Notes: a model not told the origin generated them from the sequence alone. Shown: positions 8,334 to 15,188, numbered from the stretch's first letter. The stretch: 42,846 nt of DNA from Hadesarchaea archaeon (GCA_030601675.1 JAUWBN010000008.1:1-42846), one strand, 5' to 3'. Translations and numbers: made by a program.

Positions 8334-8525
8334 TCAGCGCTTGAACTTCGCTATTTCTTCGGTCAGGTCTATGCTCGTGAGCACCGTGCTCCTGCAGCAG
8401 TAGCGCTTGATCCCCAGCTCATCGAGCACGCGTTTGGGCTCCTCCCCCTTTTTGACGCGCTGCTCGAATTCCTCGTACTTGTCGCCCAGCAGCTTGCCGC
8501 AAGTTATACAACGAATCACCCGCAC
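8334..8525 (-). CDS. rpoN: RNA polymerase subunit N (Rpb10 homologue)
   Basis: Small zinc-binding RNA polymerase subunit used in assembly of the D-L-N-P platform. The 63 residues contain CITCGK near the N-terminus and RYCCRS later, the zinc-binding cysteines of the family, plus the LDELGIKRYCCRS signature. It lies 4 bp after rps9 in the conserved archaeal eL18-uL13-uS9-rpoN operon. Confidence 0.95.
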   Translation of the reverse strand: MRVIRCITCGKLLGDKYEEFEQRVKKGEEPKRVLDELGIKRYCCRSTVLTSIDLTEEIAKFKR

Positions 8526-8529
8526 GCGA

Positions 8530-8928
8530 TCACCTATACGATTTTTGGTAACGGGCCCTAGCTCCAGGACCCCCGGGCTTCTTGGGCTCCTTGAAGCGTA
8601 CGTCGCTCTTCACCAGGGTCCAATCGTGTTGCTTGAAAAGCTCTCGCACCTTGGGGTCACCCGACCACTTGATGAGTCCTCGGGCGATGGCCGTACGAGC
8701 GGCATCAGCCTGTCCCATAAATCCTCCGCCGACAACGTCGACCTCGATATCCACTTGGCGAGCAAGCTCGGGCACCAAAGTTAAGGGTTCGAGGATTTTT
8801 AGACGCGCAAGCTCCGGCTCATAGACATCGAGAGCGCGGTGGTTGATGAATACACACCCCTGACCATCTCTAACCGTAGCGCGAGCGAGCGCGGCCTTCC
8901 GTCTACCAGTTTCGAGCACGATTTTCAT
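8530..8928 (-). CDS. rps9: Ribosomal protein uS9
   Basis: Small-subunit protein whose C-terminal basic tail reaches the P site. The family start (LETGRRKAALARA), the GGGFMGQADAARTAIARGL core and the tail ending ARARYQKSYR are all seen. 132 residues is normal for archaea. It starts with ATG 1 bp after the rpl13 stop, so it is in an operon with rpl13 and rpoN. Confidence 0.97.
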   Translation of the reverse strand: MKIVLETGRRKAALARATVRDGQGCVFINHRALDVYEPELARLKILEPLTLVPELARQVDIEVDVVGGGFMGQADAARTAIARGLIKWSGDPKVRELFKQHDWTLVKSDVRFKEPKKPGGPGARARYQKSYR

Positions 8929-8929
8929 C

Positions 8930-9355
8930 TCAGAACCTCGCTCCTAAGTGTTTGCTGAGGGCCCCGATCCTTATAAAGCGTCGCGTGCCGAGCCGTTCGA
9001 GGCTGGCTTCCGGAAGGGTTTGCATCTCCTTGCCGGCGAGCTCTGGGGGGACTCCAACGTGGGCGCGCAATCGACCGTAGGCCCCCCGCCCACGAGGCCT
9101 GTCAAATGGTAGCATCCTCCTGACCGCCCGGCGTACGAGGTCTTCGGGGCGCTTGAGGTGGAAGGGTCCCTTGCGGGGATTGGTGAGGTTTCGAACCTCA
9201 AGCCAAGCGTCGTAAGCGTCGAAAGTAGCTTTTTTTCTACCGGAAATCACGACCTGCTCGGCGTTCACCACGGTCACGCGCTCGCCCTCGAGTAGGCGTT
9301 TCGCTGCGAAGCTCGCGAGCCTCCCCAAGACCAGATCCTTCCCGTCGATGATCAT
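8930..9355 (-). CDS. rpl13: Ribosomal protein uL13
   Basis: Large-subunit protein; family blocks IDGKDLVLGRLAS, NPRKGPFHLKRPEDL, MLPFDRPRGR and LGTRRFIRIG are present. ATG at 9355 is chosen because archaeal uL13 begins directly with this strand and GGAG lies upstream in the end of rpl18e; GTG at 9364 would add three residues and overlap rpl18e by 4 bp. It sits between rpl18e and rps9. Confidence 0.96.
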   Translation of the reverse strand: MIIDGKDLVLGRLASFAAKRLLEGERVTVVNAEQVVISGRKKATFDAYDAWLEVRNLTNPRKGPFHLKRPEDLVRRAVRRMLPFDRPRGRGAYGRLRAHVGVPPELAGKEMQTLPEASLERLGTRRFIRIGALSKHLGARF

Positions 9356-9360
9356 GTTTC

Positions 9361-9726
9361 TCACTCCATCAGTTTGACGCCCTTGCCGCTCGGGTTTTGC
9401 TCGAGCAATTGTTGGACGGTCAACGCATTGCCGCCAGCGGCCATGATTTTCCGTCTAGCGGCAGCCGAGAACTTGAAGGCAGCGACGGAAATCACGTGGT
9501 TTAGCTTGCCGGCTGCCAGGACCTTGCCGGGCACGACGATGGTGCTCCCCTCGCCCGAATATCGGTTCAGCTCGCTGAGGTTGACTTCAGCCCGAGCTCG
9601 CCTGGACCGCTCGAGCCGCTCCGCTAGGTCGCGCCAGAGTTTTACCCCCTGCTTCTTGCCCGCGGTGCGAAGCTCTCGCACGAGCCTCCGCAGCACGGGG
9701 TTCGTTGGTCCCGTTGGTCTTGGCAT
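9361..9726 (-). CDS. rpl18e: Ribosomal protein eL18
   Basis: Archaeal/eukaryotic-type large-subunit protein, 121 residues. TNPVLRRLVRELR, WRDLAERLERSRR, STIVVPGKVLAAGKL and ALTVQQLLEQNPSGKGVKLME match the family. It is the first gene of the eL18-uL13-uS9-rpoN operon, with tRNA-Leu(UAG) upstream on the same strand. Confidence 0.95.
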   Translation of the reverse strand: MPRPTGPTNPVLRRLVRELRTAGKKQGVKLWRDLAERLERSRRARAEVNLSELNRYSGEGSTIVVPGKVLAAGKLNHVISVAAFKFSAAARRKIMAAGGNALTVQQLLEQNPSGKGVKLME

Positions 9727-9780
9727 CTCGACACCTTGACGATCGACACACTTTCTAGCTTTCTCAAAATAAACCTATGG

Positions 9781-9868
9781 TGGTGCGGGGGGCAGGATTC
9801 GAACCTGCGAACCCCTTCGGGACGAGGCCCTAAACCTCGCGCCTTTAACCTAGCTTGGCTACCCCCGC
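9781..9868 (-). tRNA. tRNA-Leu(UAG), intronless
   Basis: Acceptor GCGGGGG/CCCCCGC, A73 and encoded CCA. Anticodon stem CGAGG/CCTCG holds loop TTTAGGG (anticodon TAG). The long class II variable arm and the T-arm GCAGG-TTCGAAT-CCTGC confirm a leucine tRNA. This is the only tRNA in the window without an intron. Confidence 0.96.
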
Positions 9869-9900
9869 CCGAGTCAGATTTCGTCACCAAAAGATAAAAA

Positions 9901-10113
9901 CTACCACATCTTGCCCGGTTTTTCCCTGCCTAGGGCCTCGCGCTGGGCCATCCGCTCGAAGCGCGCCTGCTTCTTGGCCTGCTTGTAGCAGTTCTTGCAG
10001 TACGATTTTCCCATCGTTCGCTTCGCGCAAGCGCGGTGGAGCTCGGCGCCGCAGTTCGAGCACTTCACGGTAGGTGGCTTGATCGGCTTACCACAGGTTG
10101 GACAATCGACCAC
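9901..10113 (-). CDS. Small double zinc-ribbon protein, function unknown
   Basis: A 70-residue basic protein with cysteine pairs CPTC and CSNC, then HRAC and CKNC, which would bind two zinc ions in a ribbon or treble-clef arrangement. The C-terminal half is lysine/arginine-rich, which is compatible with nucleic-acid binding. GTG at 10113 has a good SD (GGTGAT). It lies between tRNA-Leu and the 4-TM gene pair, all on the minus strand. I do not recognise a named family. Confidence 0.75.
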   Translation of the reverse strand: MVDCPTCGKPIKPPTVKCSNCGAELHRACAKRTMGKSYCKNCYKQAKKQARFERMAQREALGREKPGKMW

Positions 10114-10185
10114 GCAATCACCAAACTAACGTGACCTATCTCAACATGACTAATAAAACAATAGAAAAAAAATAGGGGCTGTTAG

Positions 10186-10626
10186 TTAAAGTCCCCCTGC
10201 AGCGCCCGGCGTCTTTTCCGCCATGTAGACCCTGTAGGACACGAAGAGGGCAAACAAGCCCGCGACGATGGTCAGGTAAATACCCCATCCACCTCCGAAT
10301 GGTTGGCTCAAACTGTATATCGCTGCGATGATGCCGATCAGGCCCCCAAGTGCTCCAGCGCCCGCGTTCACCAACGGTCGAAGGTTTTCGATTCCAGGAA
10401 CTGGAACTATCCTCTTAGTGAGTCCCCAGGTAATGGCCGCGCCCAGAAGGATCAAAAATCCGCCTAACCATGGTGCCCATCCGCCACCTAAAGTCACAGT
10501 CCACACCCCTACTCCTGCGCTGTACCAAGTTCCAATTGCACCTACCCACATTAGGATGCCTGCAATACCCAGAAGTATGTCCAATCGTGCTAGGATGCCC
10601 GCGCCCGTAACCGGTCTTCTTTCCAC
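10186..10626 (-). CDS. Four-TM membrane protein, paralogue of the adjacent upstream gene
   Basis: 146 residues with four predicted TM segments (around LLGIAGILMWVGAIG, WLGGFLILLGAAITW, AGALGGLIGIIAAIY, GIYLTIVAGLFALFVSY). GTG at 10626 is preceded by GGAGGTGA at optimal spacing, and a TATA-like box lies at 10661-10669. It resembles the next gene upstream in layout and in shared segments (PLVNAGAGALG versus PLTNAGVGALG; YLTIVAGLF versus YLTILAGLF). It may be lineage-specific; the function is unknown. Confidence 0.75.
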   Translation of the reverse strand: MERRPVTGAGILARLDILLGIAGILMWVGAIGTWYSAGVGVWTVTLGGGWAPWLGGFLILLGAAITWGLTKRIVPVPGIENLRPLVNAGAGALGGLIGIIAAIYSLSQPFGGGWGIYLTIVAGLFALFVSYRVYMAEKTPGAAGGL

Positions 10627-10660
10627 TTCTTCACCTCCTACAGATTTTTACTCGCTAACC

Positions 10661-10669
10661 CCTTATAAA
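10661..10669 (-). promoter_or_regulatory. TATA-like box upstream of the first 4-TM gene
   Basis: TTTATAAGG on the minus strand, about 36-43 nt before the GTG start with an SD in between, consistent with a leadered archaeal transcript. Confidence 0.5.
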
Positions 10670-10674
10670 CACGC

Positions 10675-11094
10675 TCAACCGCGCCAAGAGACCCTCCGGA
10701 TCGCCGGTTGCTCTAGCCGGTAAAGTCGGTAGGCCACGTAGAGCCCAAACAGGCCCGCGAGGATCGTGAGGTAGAGTCCCCATCCCGGCGAGCCCGGCGC
10801 GACTTCCAGCCCGTAGGTGACCGCCCCGAGAATGCCGAGCAGACTCCCCAGTGCCCCGACCCCGGCGTTCGTTAAGGGCTTCCGCAAGTTTAGTTGCTTG
10901 ATCCCCAGGAACTCGTAGTTCACAAGCGTCCCCAAGAGCAGGAGCAGCCCACCGATAAATGCAGCCACGCCCTGCCAGCTCCCGAGCGCGTTCGCGGATT
11001 GCCCGTCGAAGGTTTGCCACGGTGCAAAGGAGCCGATGAGCATGAGCACGCACGCGATGCCCAACAAGAACTCGGGCTTAACCACCTCGTTCAT
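10675..11094 (-). CDS. Four-TM membrane protein, paralogue of the adjacent downstream gene
   Basis: About 139 residues with four TM helices (LLGIACVLMLIGSFAPW, GVAAFIGGLLLLLGTLV, GALGSLLGILGAVTY, GLYLTILAGLFGLYVAY) and a short basic tail. ATG at 11094 follows GAGGCGA; TTG at 11106 is an in-frame alternative. A T/A-rich CTTTTAAA box lies about 40 nt upstream, near 11133-11142. Clearly homologous to the 10186-10626 product, so the pair arose by tandem duplication. No function can be assigned. Confidence 0.72.
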   Translation of the reverse strand: MNEVVKPEFLLGIACVLMLIGSFAPWQTFDGQSANALGSWQGVAAFIGGLLLLLGTLVNYEFLGIKQLNLRKPLTNAGVGALGSLLGILGAVTYGLEVAPGSPGWGLYLTILAGLFGLYVAYRLYRLEQPAIRRVSWRG

Positions 11095-11149
11095 CACTCG
11101 CCTCAATCCATCCCCTCGCTTAATTGGACGCTGATGTTTAAAAGTTTGG

Positions 11150-11710
11150 TCAGAGTTCTGGTTTCAGCAGCTCCTTGTTCAAGGTCGCGTAGGAATTACC
11201 GCTGGCTTGGTAGAAATTCCGGACGCGCTGGATGTTCATGAATTGACCGTCGAACACGCCCTCGTTTGCATATGCTGCGACCACCTCGCCGATGAAGAGG
11301 GTGTGGTCACCGGTCGTGAGCTGATCCACGAGCTTGCACTCCAAGTGGGCAATGCATTCCTCGATGACCGGCGATTTGACGATTTTTGCGGGTTTGGCTG
11401 TCAACCCAAACTCGGAGAACTTGTCGTGCCCACGCCCAGAGAACCTACCACATTTGTTCGCTTTGTCCAAGATTTCAACGGTTGGGATATTTATCACGAA
11501 CTCGCGAGCGCTCGAGATGAGTTCGTGTGAGTATCGGCGAGGGGCGACGAGGATTCCCGCGAGCGGAGGGTTCATAGAAAGCGGGGTGGCCCAGGCGATC
11601 GTGATTATGTTGGGCTTTTTGGTCGCGGGGTCGATGCAACTGACGAGGACGACAAGCCTAGGATAGATTAGCCTGTATGCTTTCGTGTTCGGCACTTCTA
11701 TTTTTCTCAT
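11150..11710 (-). CDS. Flavin reductase-like FMN-binding protein (flavoredoxin family)
   Basis: 186 residues of the FMN-binding split-barrel fold: YPRLVVLVSCIDPATKKPNI (part), ITIAWATPLSMNPPLAGILV, the REFVINIPT strand, CGRFSGRGHDKF, and the C-terminal GDHTLFIGEVVAA segment typical of flavin reductase/flavoredoxin proteins. It probably binds FMN and carries out electron transfer or flavin reduction in the cytoplasm; the substrate is not predictable. It lies just downstream of the tRNA-Glu gene on the same strand. Confidence 0.85.
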   Translation of the reverse strand: MRKIEVPNTKAYRLIYPRLVVLVSCIDPATKKPNIITIAWATPLSMNPPLAGILVAPRRYSHELISSAREFVINIPTVEILDKANKCGRFSGRGHDKFSEFGLTAKPAKIVKSPVIEECIAHLECKLVDQLTTGDHTLFIGEVVAAYANEGVFDGQFMNIQRVRNFYQASGNSYATLNKELLKPEL

Positions 11711-11724
11711 TTCATCACGTGAGG

Positions 11725-11830
11725 TGCCCCGGGCGGGATTTGAACCCGCGTCGCAGCCTTTCTCCGTCTGGAACTCGAAAGGGCTGTATGATTTCGGCGC
11801 TTATGCTTGACCGTCCTACACCACCGGGGC
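11725..11830 (-). tRNA. tRNA-Glu(UUC) with two introns (D-loop and anticodon loop)
   Basis: Acceptor GCCCCGG/CCGGGGC, A73, no encoded CCA. The T-arm is GCGGG-TTCAAAT-CCCGC. Intron 1 is 15 nt (11793-11807) in the D-loop: helix CGGT/GCCG flanked by 3-nt bulges CA^A and AA^A; removal gives the usual GGTCAATCAT D-arm end. Intron 2 is 16 nt (11760-11775) at 37/38: helix CTTT/GGAG, bulges CG^A and AA^A, inner hairpin GTT-CCA-GAC; removal gives loop CTTTCGA with anticodon TTC and stem CAGCC/GGCTG. Confidence 0.9.
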
Positions 11831-11885
11831 ACGCTATAGTTTTGCTTGACGGGTTAATTAACCGTGCTGTTATTTTGTTGAGAGG

Positions 11886-11984
11886 TGGTGGGCCCGGGGC
11901 GATTCGAACGCCCGACCACCCGGTTATGAGCTTCGCCCAACTAGAAAGTTGTCGGACGCTCTAACCTGGCTGAGCTACGGGCCC
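11886..11984 (-). tRNA. tRNA with anticodon CAU (elongator Met or Ile2), intron at 30/31
   Basis: Acceptor GGGCCCG/CGGGCCC, A73, encoded CCA, D-stem GCTC/GAGC, T-arm GGGCG-TTCGAAT-CGCCC, loop CTCATAA. A 21-nt intron (11932-11952) interrupts the anticodon stem between 30 and 31: outer helix GAG/CTC, helix CGTC/GGCG, bulges CG^A and AA^G, inner hairpin CAACT-TTCT-AGTTG. After splicing the stem is TCCGG/CCGGG. G1-C72 rules out the usual initiator. The GGGCCCG acceptor is common in archaeal tRNA-Ile, so this may be the CAU tRNA that is modified to read AUA. Confidence 0.9.
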
Positions 11985-12068
11985 GCTTCAAATTTTATCG
12001 TGATTGAATAAAACGTTTGCTAAGACAAAATTAAAAGGGGGCCGCGCGAACTATTGCAAGGTGAAGGT

Positions 12069-13055
12069 TTGGCGGCCAAAATTCTGGCTCACGGCGATAC
12101 CGACGGCATATGCTCGGCAGCCTTGGCGAAGGCGCGTTTTCCTGAGGCCGAGGTCTGGTTCACCCGCCCGATAGCCCTGCTGCGCGATCTCAACGAGGTC
12201 GAGCTCGGCACCGCGGTCTTCATCTTAGATATAGCGGTGAGCGAGACCCACAAGGAGGAAATTTTCAAGCGCATGCGTGAGCTGGCGCAAAAGGATGAAA
12301 TCCTTTACATCGACCACCATCCCCTCCCCCCCGACACGTTGAAAAAAGACATCCCGGCGACGCAGTTTGCCCACGAGATAGGAGTGAGCGCTTCGGAAAT
12401 CACCTTTCGATTATTTAAGTCGGACATCAACCCGGACTTGGATCGAGTCGCTCTCTGGGGCGCGATCGCCGACTACTGCGAGGAAACCGAGTTCGTGCGC
12501 GATGGGCTGAGCAAATATGACAGACGGACGATTTACATGGAGGCGGGACTGCTCAGCCAGGCGCTGGGCGAAGCTGGAGGGAACTATCACTACAAGCGCG
12601 ATGTCGTGCTCAAGCTAGCGCAGGGCAACCCCCCGACGGAAATCCAAGAAATAGTCGATCGGGCGCTCAAAGCGACGAAGCGCGAGTGGGAGGTATGGCG
12701 CTACGTCAAGGAGCACGTCACGCGAGAGGGAAACATCGCGATTATTTACGATTTACCGTCGGGAAGCCTAGGGAAGGCAGCACTCTACGCCTTGGGGGTA
12801 ACTGGTGTGGATGTTGGCATTTGTACGCGAAATGACGACGATGAGGTGGACGTGAGCATGCGACGTCGAGCCGGGGCGAAAGTGGATCTGAACGAGATGC
12901 TCCGACACATCACCGCCCGTCTCGGGGGGTCTGGCGGTGGACACGAGGGCGCTGCTGGTGCGACGATCCCAACCAATCTATTCGATACCTTCTTGGAGAC
13001 GCTCAAGAAGGAGATCTCGCCCGTGATAAGCCACGACTTAGCACTCAAGAGATAG
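12069..13055 (+). CDS. DHH-family phosphoesterase (RecJ/NrnA-like)
   Basis: About 328 residues. N-terminal DHH motifs are AHGDTDGICSAA (motif I), FILDIAVS (motif II) and ILYIDHHPLPPDT (the DHH motif itself); the C-terminal DHHA1 domain carries GGSGGGHEGAAGATI, the substrate-handling glycine motif. This family uses Mn2+ to cleave single-stranded nucleic acids, nanoRNA or cyclic dinucleotides; which one cannot be told here. TTG at 12069 is preferred because AAGGTGA lies 4-5 nt upstream; TTG at 12054 has no SD. It is a single gene running toward the cyclodeaminase homologue, which ends 1 bp away (convergent). Confidence 0.88.
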   Translation: MAAKILAHGDTDGICSAALAKARFPEAEVWFTRPIALLRDLNEVELGTAVFILDIAVSETHKEEIFKRMRELAQKDEILYIDHHPLPPDTLKKDIPATQFAHEIGVSASEITFRLFKSDINPDLDRVALWGAIADYCEETEFVRDGLSKYDRRTIYMEAGLLSQALGEAGGNYHYKRDVVLKLAQGNPPTEIQEIVDRALKATKREWEVWRYVKEHVTREGNIAIIYDLPSGSLGKAALYALGVTGVDVGICTRNDDDEVDVSMRRRAGAKVDLNEMLRHITARLGGSGGGHEGAAGATIPTNLFDTFLETLKKEISPVISHDLALKR

Positions 13056-14042
13056 CTAGAGCAGCTCCACCTCGATGCCCTTTCCCGCTTCCCTCGCCTT
13101 CTCGTAGACCACCCAGTCGGTCGCGATGTCCTGGACGGCGAGGCCCGTCGAATCGAAAATCGTTATCTCTTCGTGCGAGGTGCGACCGGGTTTCTTCCCT
13201 GTCACCACCTCTCCGAGATCGGCGTAGATATCACCGCGTGCGATGACGCCTTCCGAAAGGGGGACGTTTACCTCCCCGCCGTGGATGGCCTGTTCCACAT
13301 CATCGACGACAACTTTCGCACGCGTCAAAATTTGCGGGTCGAGTTCCTGCTTGCCCGGGGCATCGGCACCAATCGCGTTGATGTGCATACCCTCCGACAC
13401 CCAGTCGTTCATGAGGATGGGTTTCCTGGCGGGTGTGGTGGTCACAACGACATCTGCACCCTCGACCGCTCTCCCGGTATCTCCAACGGCTTTTACGTTG
13501 ACCCCAAGTTGCTTGCCCATCTCCTCGGCGTACTGTCGTGCCTTTTCTGCAGATATGTCATTGACCCGAACCTCTTCAATGTCGAGCACCTCTTTCAAGG
13601 CGATCAACTGAGTCCTAGCTTGAACCCCAGCCCCAACCATCGCGACGATGTGCGAGTCCCTTCGCGCTAGATACTTCGCCGCGACGGCACCGCCTGCACC
13701 CGTCCGTATGTTGGTGACCCATGTCCCGTCCATGATCGCGAGCGGGGCGCCGGTTTTTGGGTCCAAAAGCACGATGACCGCCATCACCGTGGGTAAGCCA
13801 TGTTTCTTCGGGTTTAGGGGATGTGCGTTGACGATTTTCACCCCGGCCGCGCCCTGCTCCTCCAGGTAGGCGGGCATCACCCTGAAGTCGCCATCGTAGC
13901 GGTCGAAGTAGACGTAGGACTTCGGGGGCATTTGGGCCTTGCCGAGTCCCTTGGCGCGAAATGCACTCTCAACAGCCTCGATCGCCTCGCGCATTGTGAT
14001 TAGCCCTTCGACATCCGCTCGAGAAAGCAAAAGTACCTTCAA
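13056..14042 (-). CDS. Ornithine cyclodeaminase / mu-crystallin family dehydrogenase (alanine dehydrogenase-like)
   Basis: NAD(P)-dependent enzyme of the OCD/mu-crystallin family; archaeal members include alanine dehydrogenases and ornithine cyclodeaminases, and the substrate cannot be settled here. Seen: KIVNAHPLNPKKHGLPTVMA, GTWVTNIRTGAGGAVAAKYLA, the Rossmann GAGVQARTQ, ADVVVTTTPARKPIL, and HINAIGADAPGKQELD. TTG at 14042 (LKVLLLSRADVEGL) is chosen: GGTG is 5 nt upstream, and any longer reading would run through the tRNA-Asn gene. About 328 residues, normal for the family. Confidence 0.88.
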   Translation of the reverse strand: MKVLLLSRADVEGLITMREAIEAVESAFRAKGLGKAQMPPKSYVYFDRYDGDFRVMPAYLEEQGAAGVKIVNAHPLNPKKHGLPTVMAVIVLLDPKTGAPLAIMDGTWVTNIRTGAGGAVAAKYLARRDSHIVAMVGAGVQARTQLIALKEVLDIEEVRVNDISAEKARQYAEEMGKQLGVNVKAVGDTGRAVEGADVVVTTTPARKPILMNDWVSEGMHINAIGADAPGKQELDPQILTRAKVVVDDVEQAIHGGEVNVPLSEGVIARGDIYADLGEVVTGKKPGRTSHEEITIFDSTGLAVQDIATDWVVYEKAREAGKGIEVELL

Positions 14043-14104
14043 GCAAACACCATTAGTCTTTGGGAAACTGATGGCTTGAATTTTTCTGTTCAAAAAAGTC
14101 AAGG

Positions 14105-14253
14105 CGCCGGGGAGAGGACTCGAACCTCTGACCGCCCGGTTGCTGTGCACAAGCATGTCGTCCTCGGTAATTGAGGTTCGTTCTTCATCCATGCTTGGTT
14201 TAACAGCCGGGTACTCTACCTACTGAGCTATCGGGCCCTTACGGTACCCCGGC
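14105..14253 (-). tRNA. tRNA-Asn(GUU) with two introns (positions 8/9 and 37/38)
   Basis: Acceptor GCCGGGG (14247-14253) pairs perfectly with CCCCGGC; G73, no encoded CCA. Intron 1 is 16 nt (14230-14245) between positions 8 and 9: outer GC/GC, helix CGGG/CCCG, bulges GT^A and AT^A. Intron 2 is 60 nt (14141-14200) at 37/38: helix CTGT/ACAG, bulges TA^A and CA^A, with an inner stem CAAGCATG/CATGCTTG. Splicing gives D-stem GCTC/GAGT, anticodon stem CCCGG/CCGGG, loop CTGTTAA and T-arm AGAGG-TTCGAGT-CCTCT. Reading the nearer GGGCCCG as the acceptor fails because it does not pair with the 3' strand. Confidence 0.88.
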
Positions 14254-14266
14254 ATTCCCCGGCATT
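14247..14266 (-). repeat. Tandem 10-bp duplication covering the tRNA-Asn 5' acceptor strand
   Basis: CCCCGGCATT occurs twice back to back (plus strand 14247-14256 and 14257-14266), so the precursor carries a second GCCGGGG immediately before the mature 5' end. Confidence 0.9.
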
Positions 14267-14285
14267 ATGTACTTTTTTAGGAAAC

Positions 14286-14293
14286 TCTATAAA
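14286..14293 (-). promoter_or_regulatory. TATA-like box for tRNA-Asn
   Basis: TTTATAGA on the minus strand, about 33-40 nt before the mature tRNA 5' end. Confidence 0.45.
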
Positions 14294-14372
14294 CTTAGTT
14301 ATCTCATTTGTGAGTCTATACCTGAGGCTTCTACCACTGCCAACTTTTTCCACTAAAAAGAGGAAAAATCGT

Positions 14373-15131
14373 TCACTTGCTGAGATTTTTAAGCCGCCCG
14401 AGCATGAACTCGAGCATTGCCCCAAGGTTCGCCTCGTTATCAAAATCTCTAATTACATCATGAAGTCTTGTTTTTGGACCGTGCGATGAACGTTTTACAT
14501 CTTTAACCATCAGTGGCAGAGCGCGAACGATGTTATCGACTATCGTCACATCCGCCGCCTGCGCCGTTCTCGACATCGGGTTCAGATCGATCGCGATGAC
14601 GCGCTTGCCGAGTTTCTTCAGGGCTTCAGTTCGATTGCCATCCTCGAGCGGGACGAGCACGACGTCCGCAGCCCCTATGCCCCTCCGATCGATTTTCCTG
14701 CGGTCGCTGTATATTTCCTTTATTCGAGTCGAGAATTTTCGCTCGGCTCCAAGTACTTCTTTTGCACCGTGCTTGCGGAGACACTTGGCTATCGCGGCCT
14801 CACGCCTCACCGAGCCGTGAAAGAGGTTGACCTCGATTTTTGCATTTGCGGCCTTCGCCAGCTTCACGATTTCAGCCGGTACGAGCGCGACGACGTTGCC
14901 GTTCACGGAGATTACGGGGTGTTTTGCCAGCAGGAGCATCGCAGCCGCCGCCTCGACGGCGCGTTGGGCATGTTCGGTCGTTTGTTCACCCAAGATATAA
15001 TCGAAGGCCTCTCCCCGGCCGTGTGCCGCCAGTCCCTCTGGCACCACCAAGCCAGCCTTGAACCCTTCGACGAGCCGCTCCCGGGTGCGCAGCGACTCCG
15101 CGCGTGGGTGCCGAGGCGAAACTTTGTCCAT
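14373..15131 (-). CDS. 4-phosphopantoate--beta-alanine ligase (archaeal phosphopantothenate synthetase)
   Basis: Joins 4-phosphopantoate and beta-alanine using ATP, the archaeal replacement for bacterial pantothenate synthetase in CoA synthesis. Diagnostic blocks are HPRAESLRTRERLVEGF, EGLAAHGRGEAFDYILGE, PVISVNGNVVALVP, VNLFHGSVRREAAIA, VPLEDGNRTEAL and IAIDLNPMSRTAQAADVTIVDN (in part). 252 residues is the family length. Together with panB (39425-40282) it gives two CoA-pathway enzymes; the pantoate kinase between them is not in the window. The start is ATG at 15131. Confidence 0.93.
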   Translation of the reverse strand: MDKVSPRHPRAESLRTRERLVEGFKAGLVVPEGLAAHGRGEAFDYILGEQTTEHAQRAVEAAAAMLLLAKHPVISVNGNVVALVPAEIVKLAKAANAKIEVNLFHGSVRREAAIAKCLRKHGAKEVLGAERKFSTRIKEIYSDRRKIDRRGIGAADVVLVPLEDGNRTEALKKLGKRVIAIDLNPMSRTAQAADVTIVDNIVRALPLMVKDVKRSSHGPKTRLHDVIRDFDNEANLGAMLEFMLGRLKNLSK

Positions 15132-15188
15132 AAAATCATCAGCTAATTAGTTCTGGCTCGCTTAAACCTGACTGCAAAAAGCTTTTTT

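Noticed and set aside
8846-8860. ACACCCCTGA inside rps9 as a further copy of the palindromic element
   Set aside because: It matches only part of the core, has no inverted-repeat arms and lies within a conserved coding sequence.
14043-14192. An N-terminal extension of the ornithine cyclodeaminase homologue
   Set aside because: The extension would be encoded by the tRNA-Asn gene and its intron. A TTG with an SD at 14042 gives the normal family start.
14231-14253. GGGCCCG directly before the D-arm as the tRNA-Asn 5' acceptor strand
   Set aside because: It cannot pair with the 3' strand CCCCGGC. The outer GCCGGGG pairs perfectly, and the 16 nt between forms a BHB intron.
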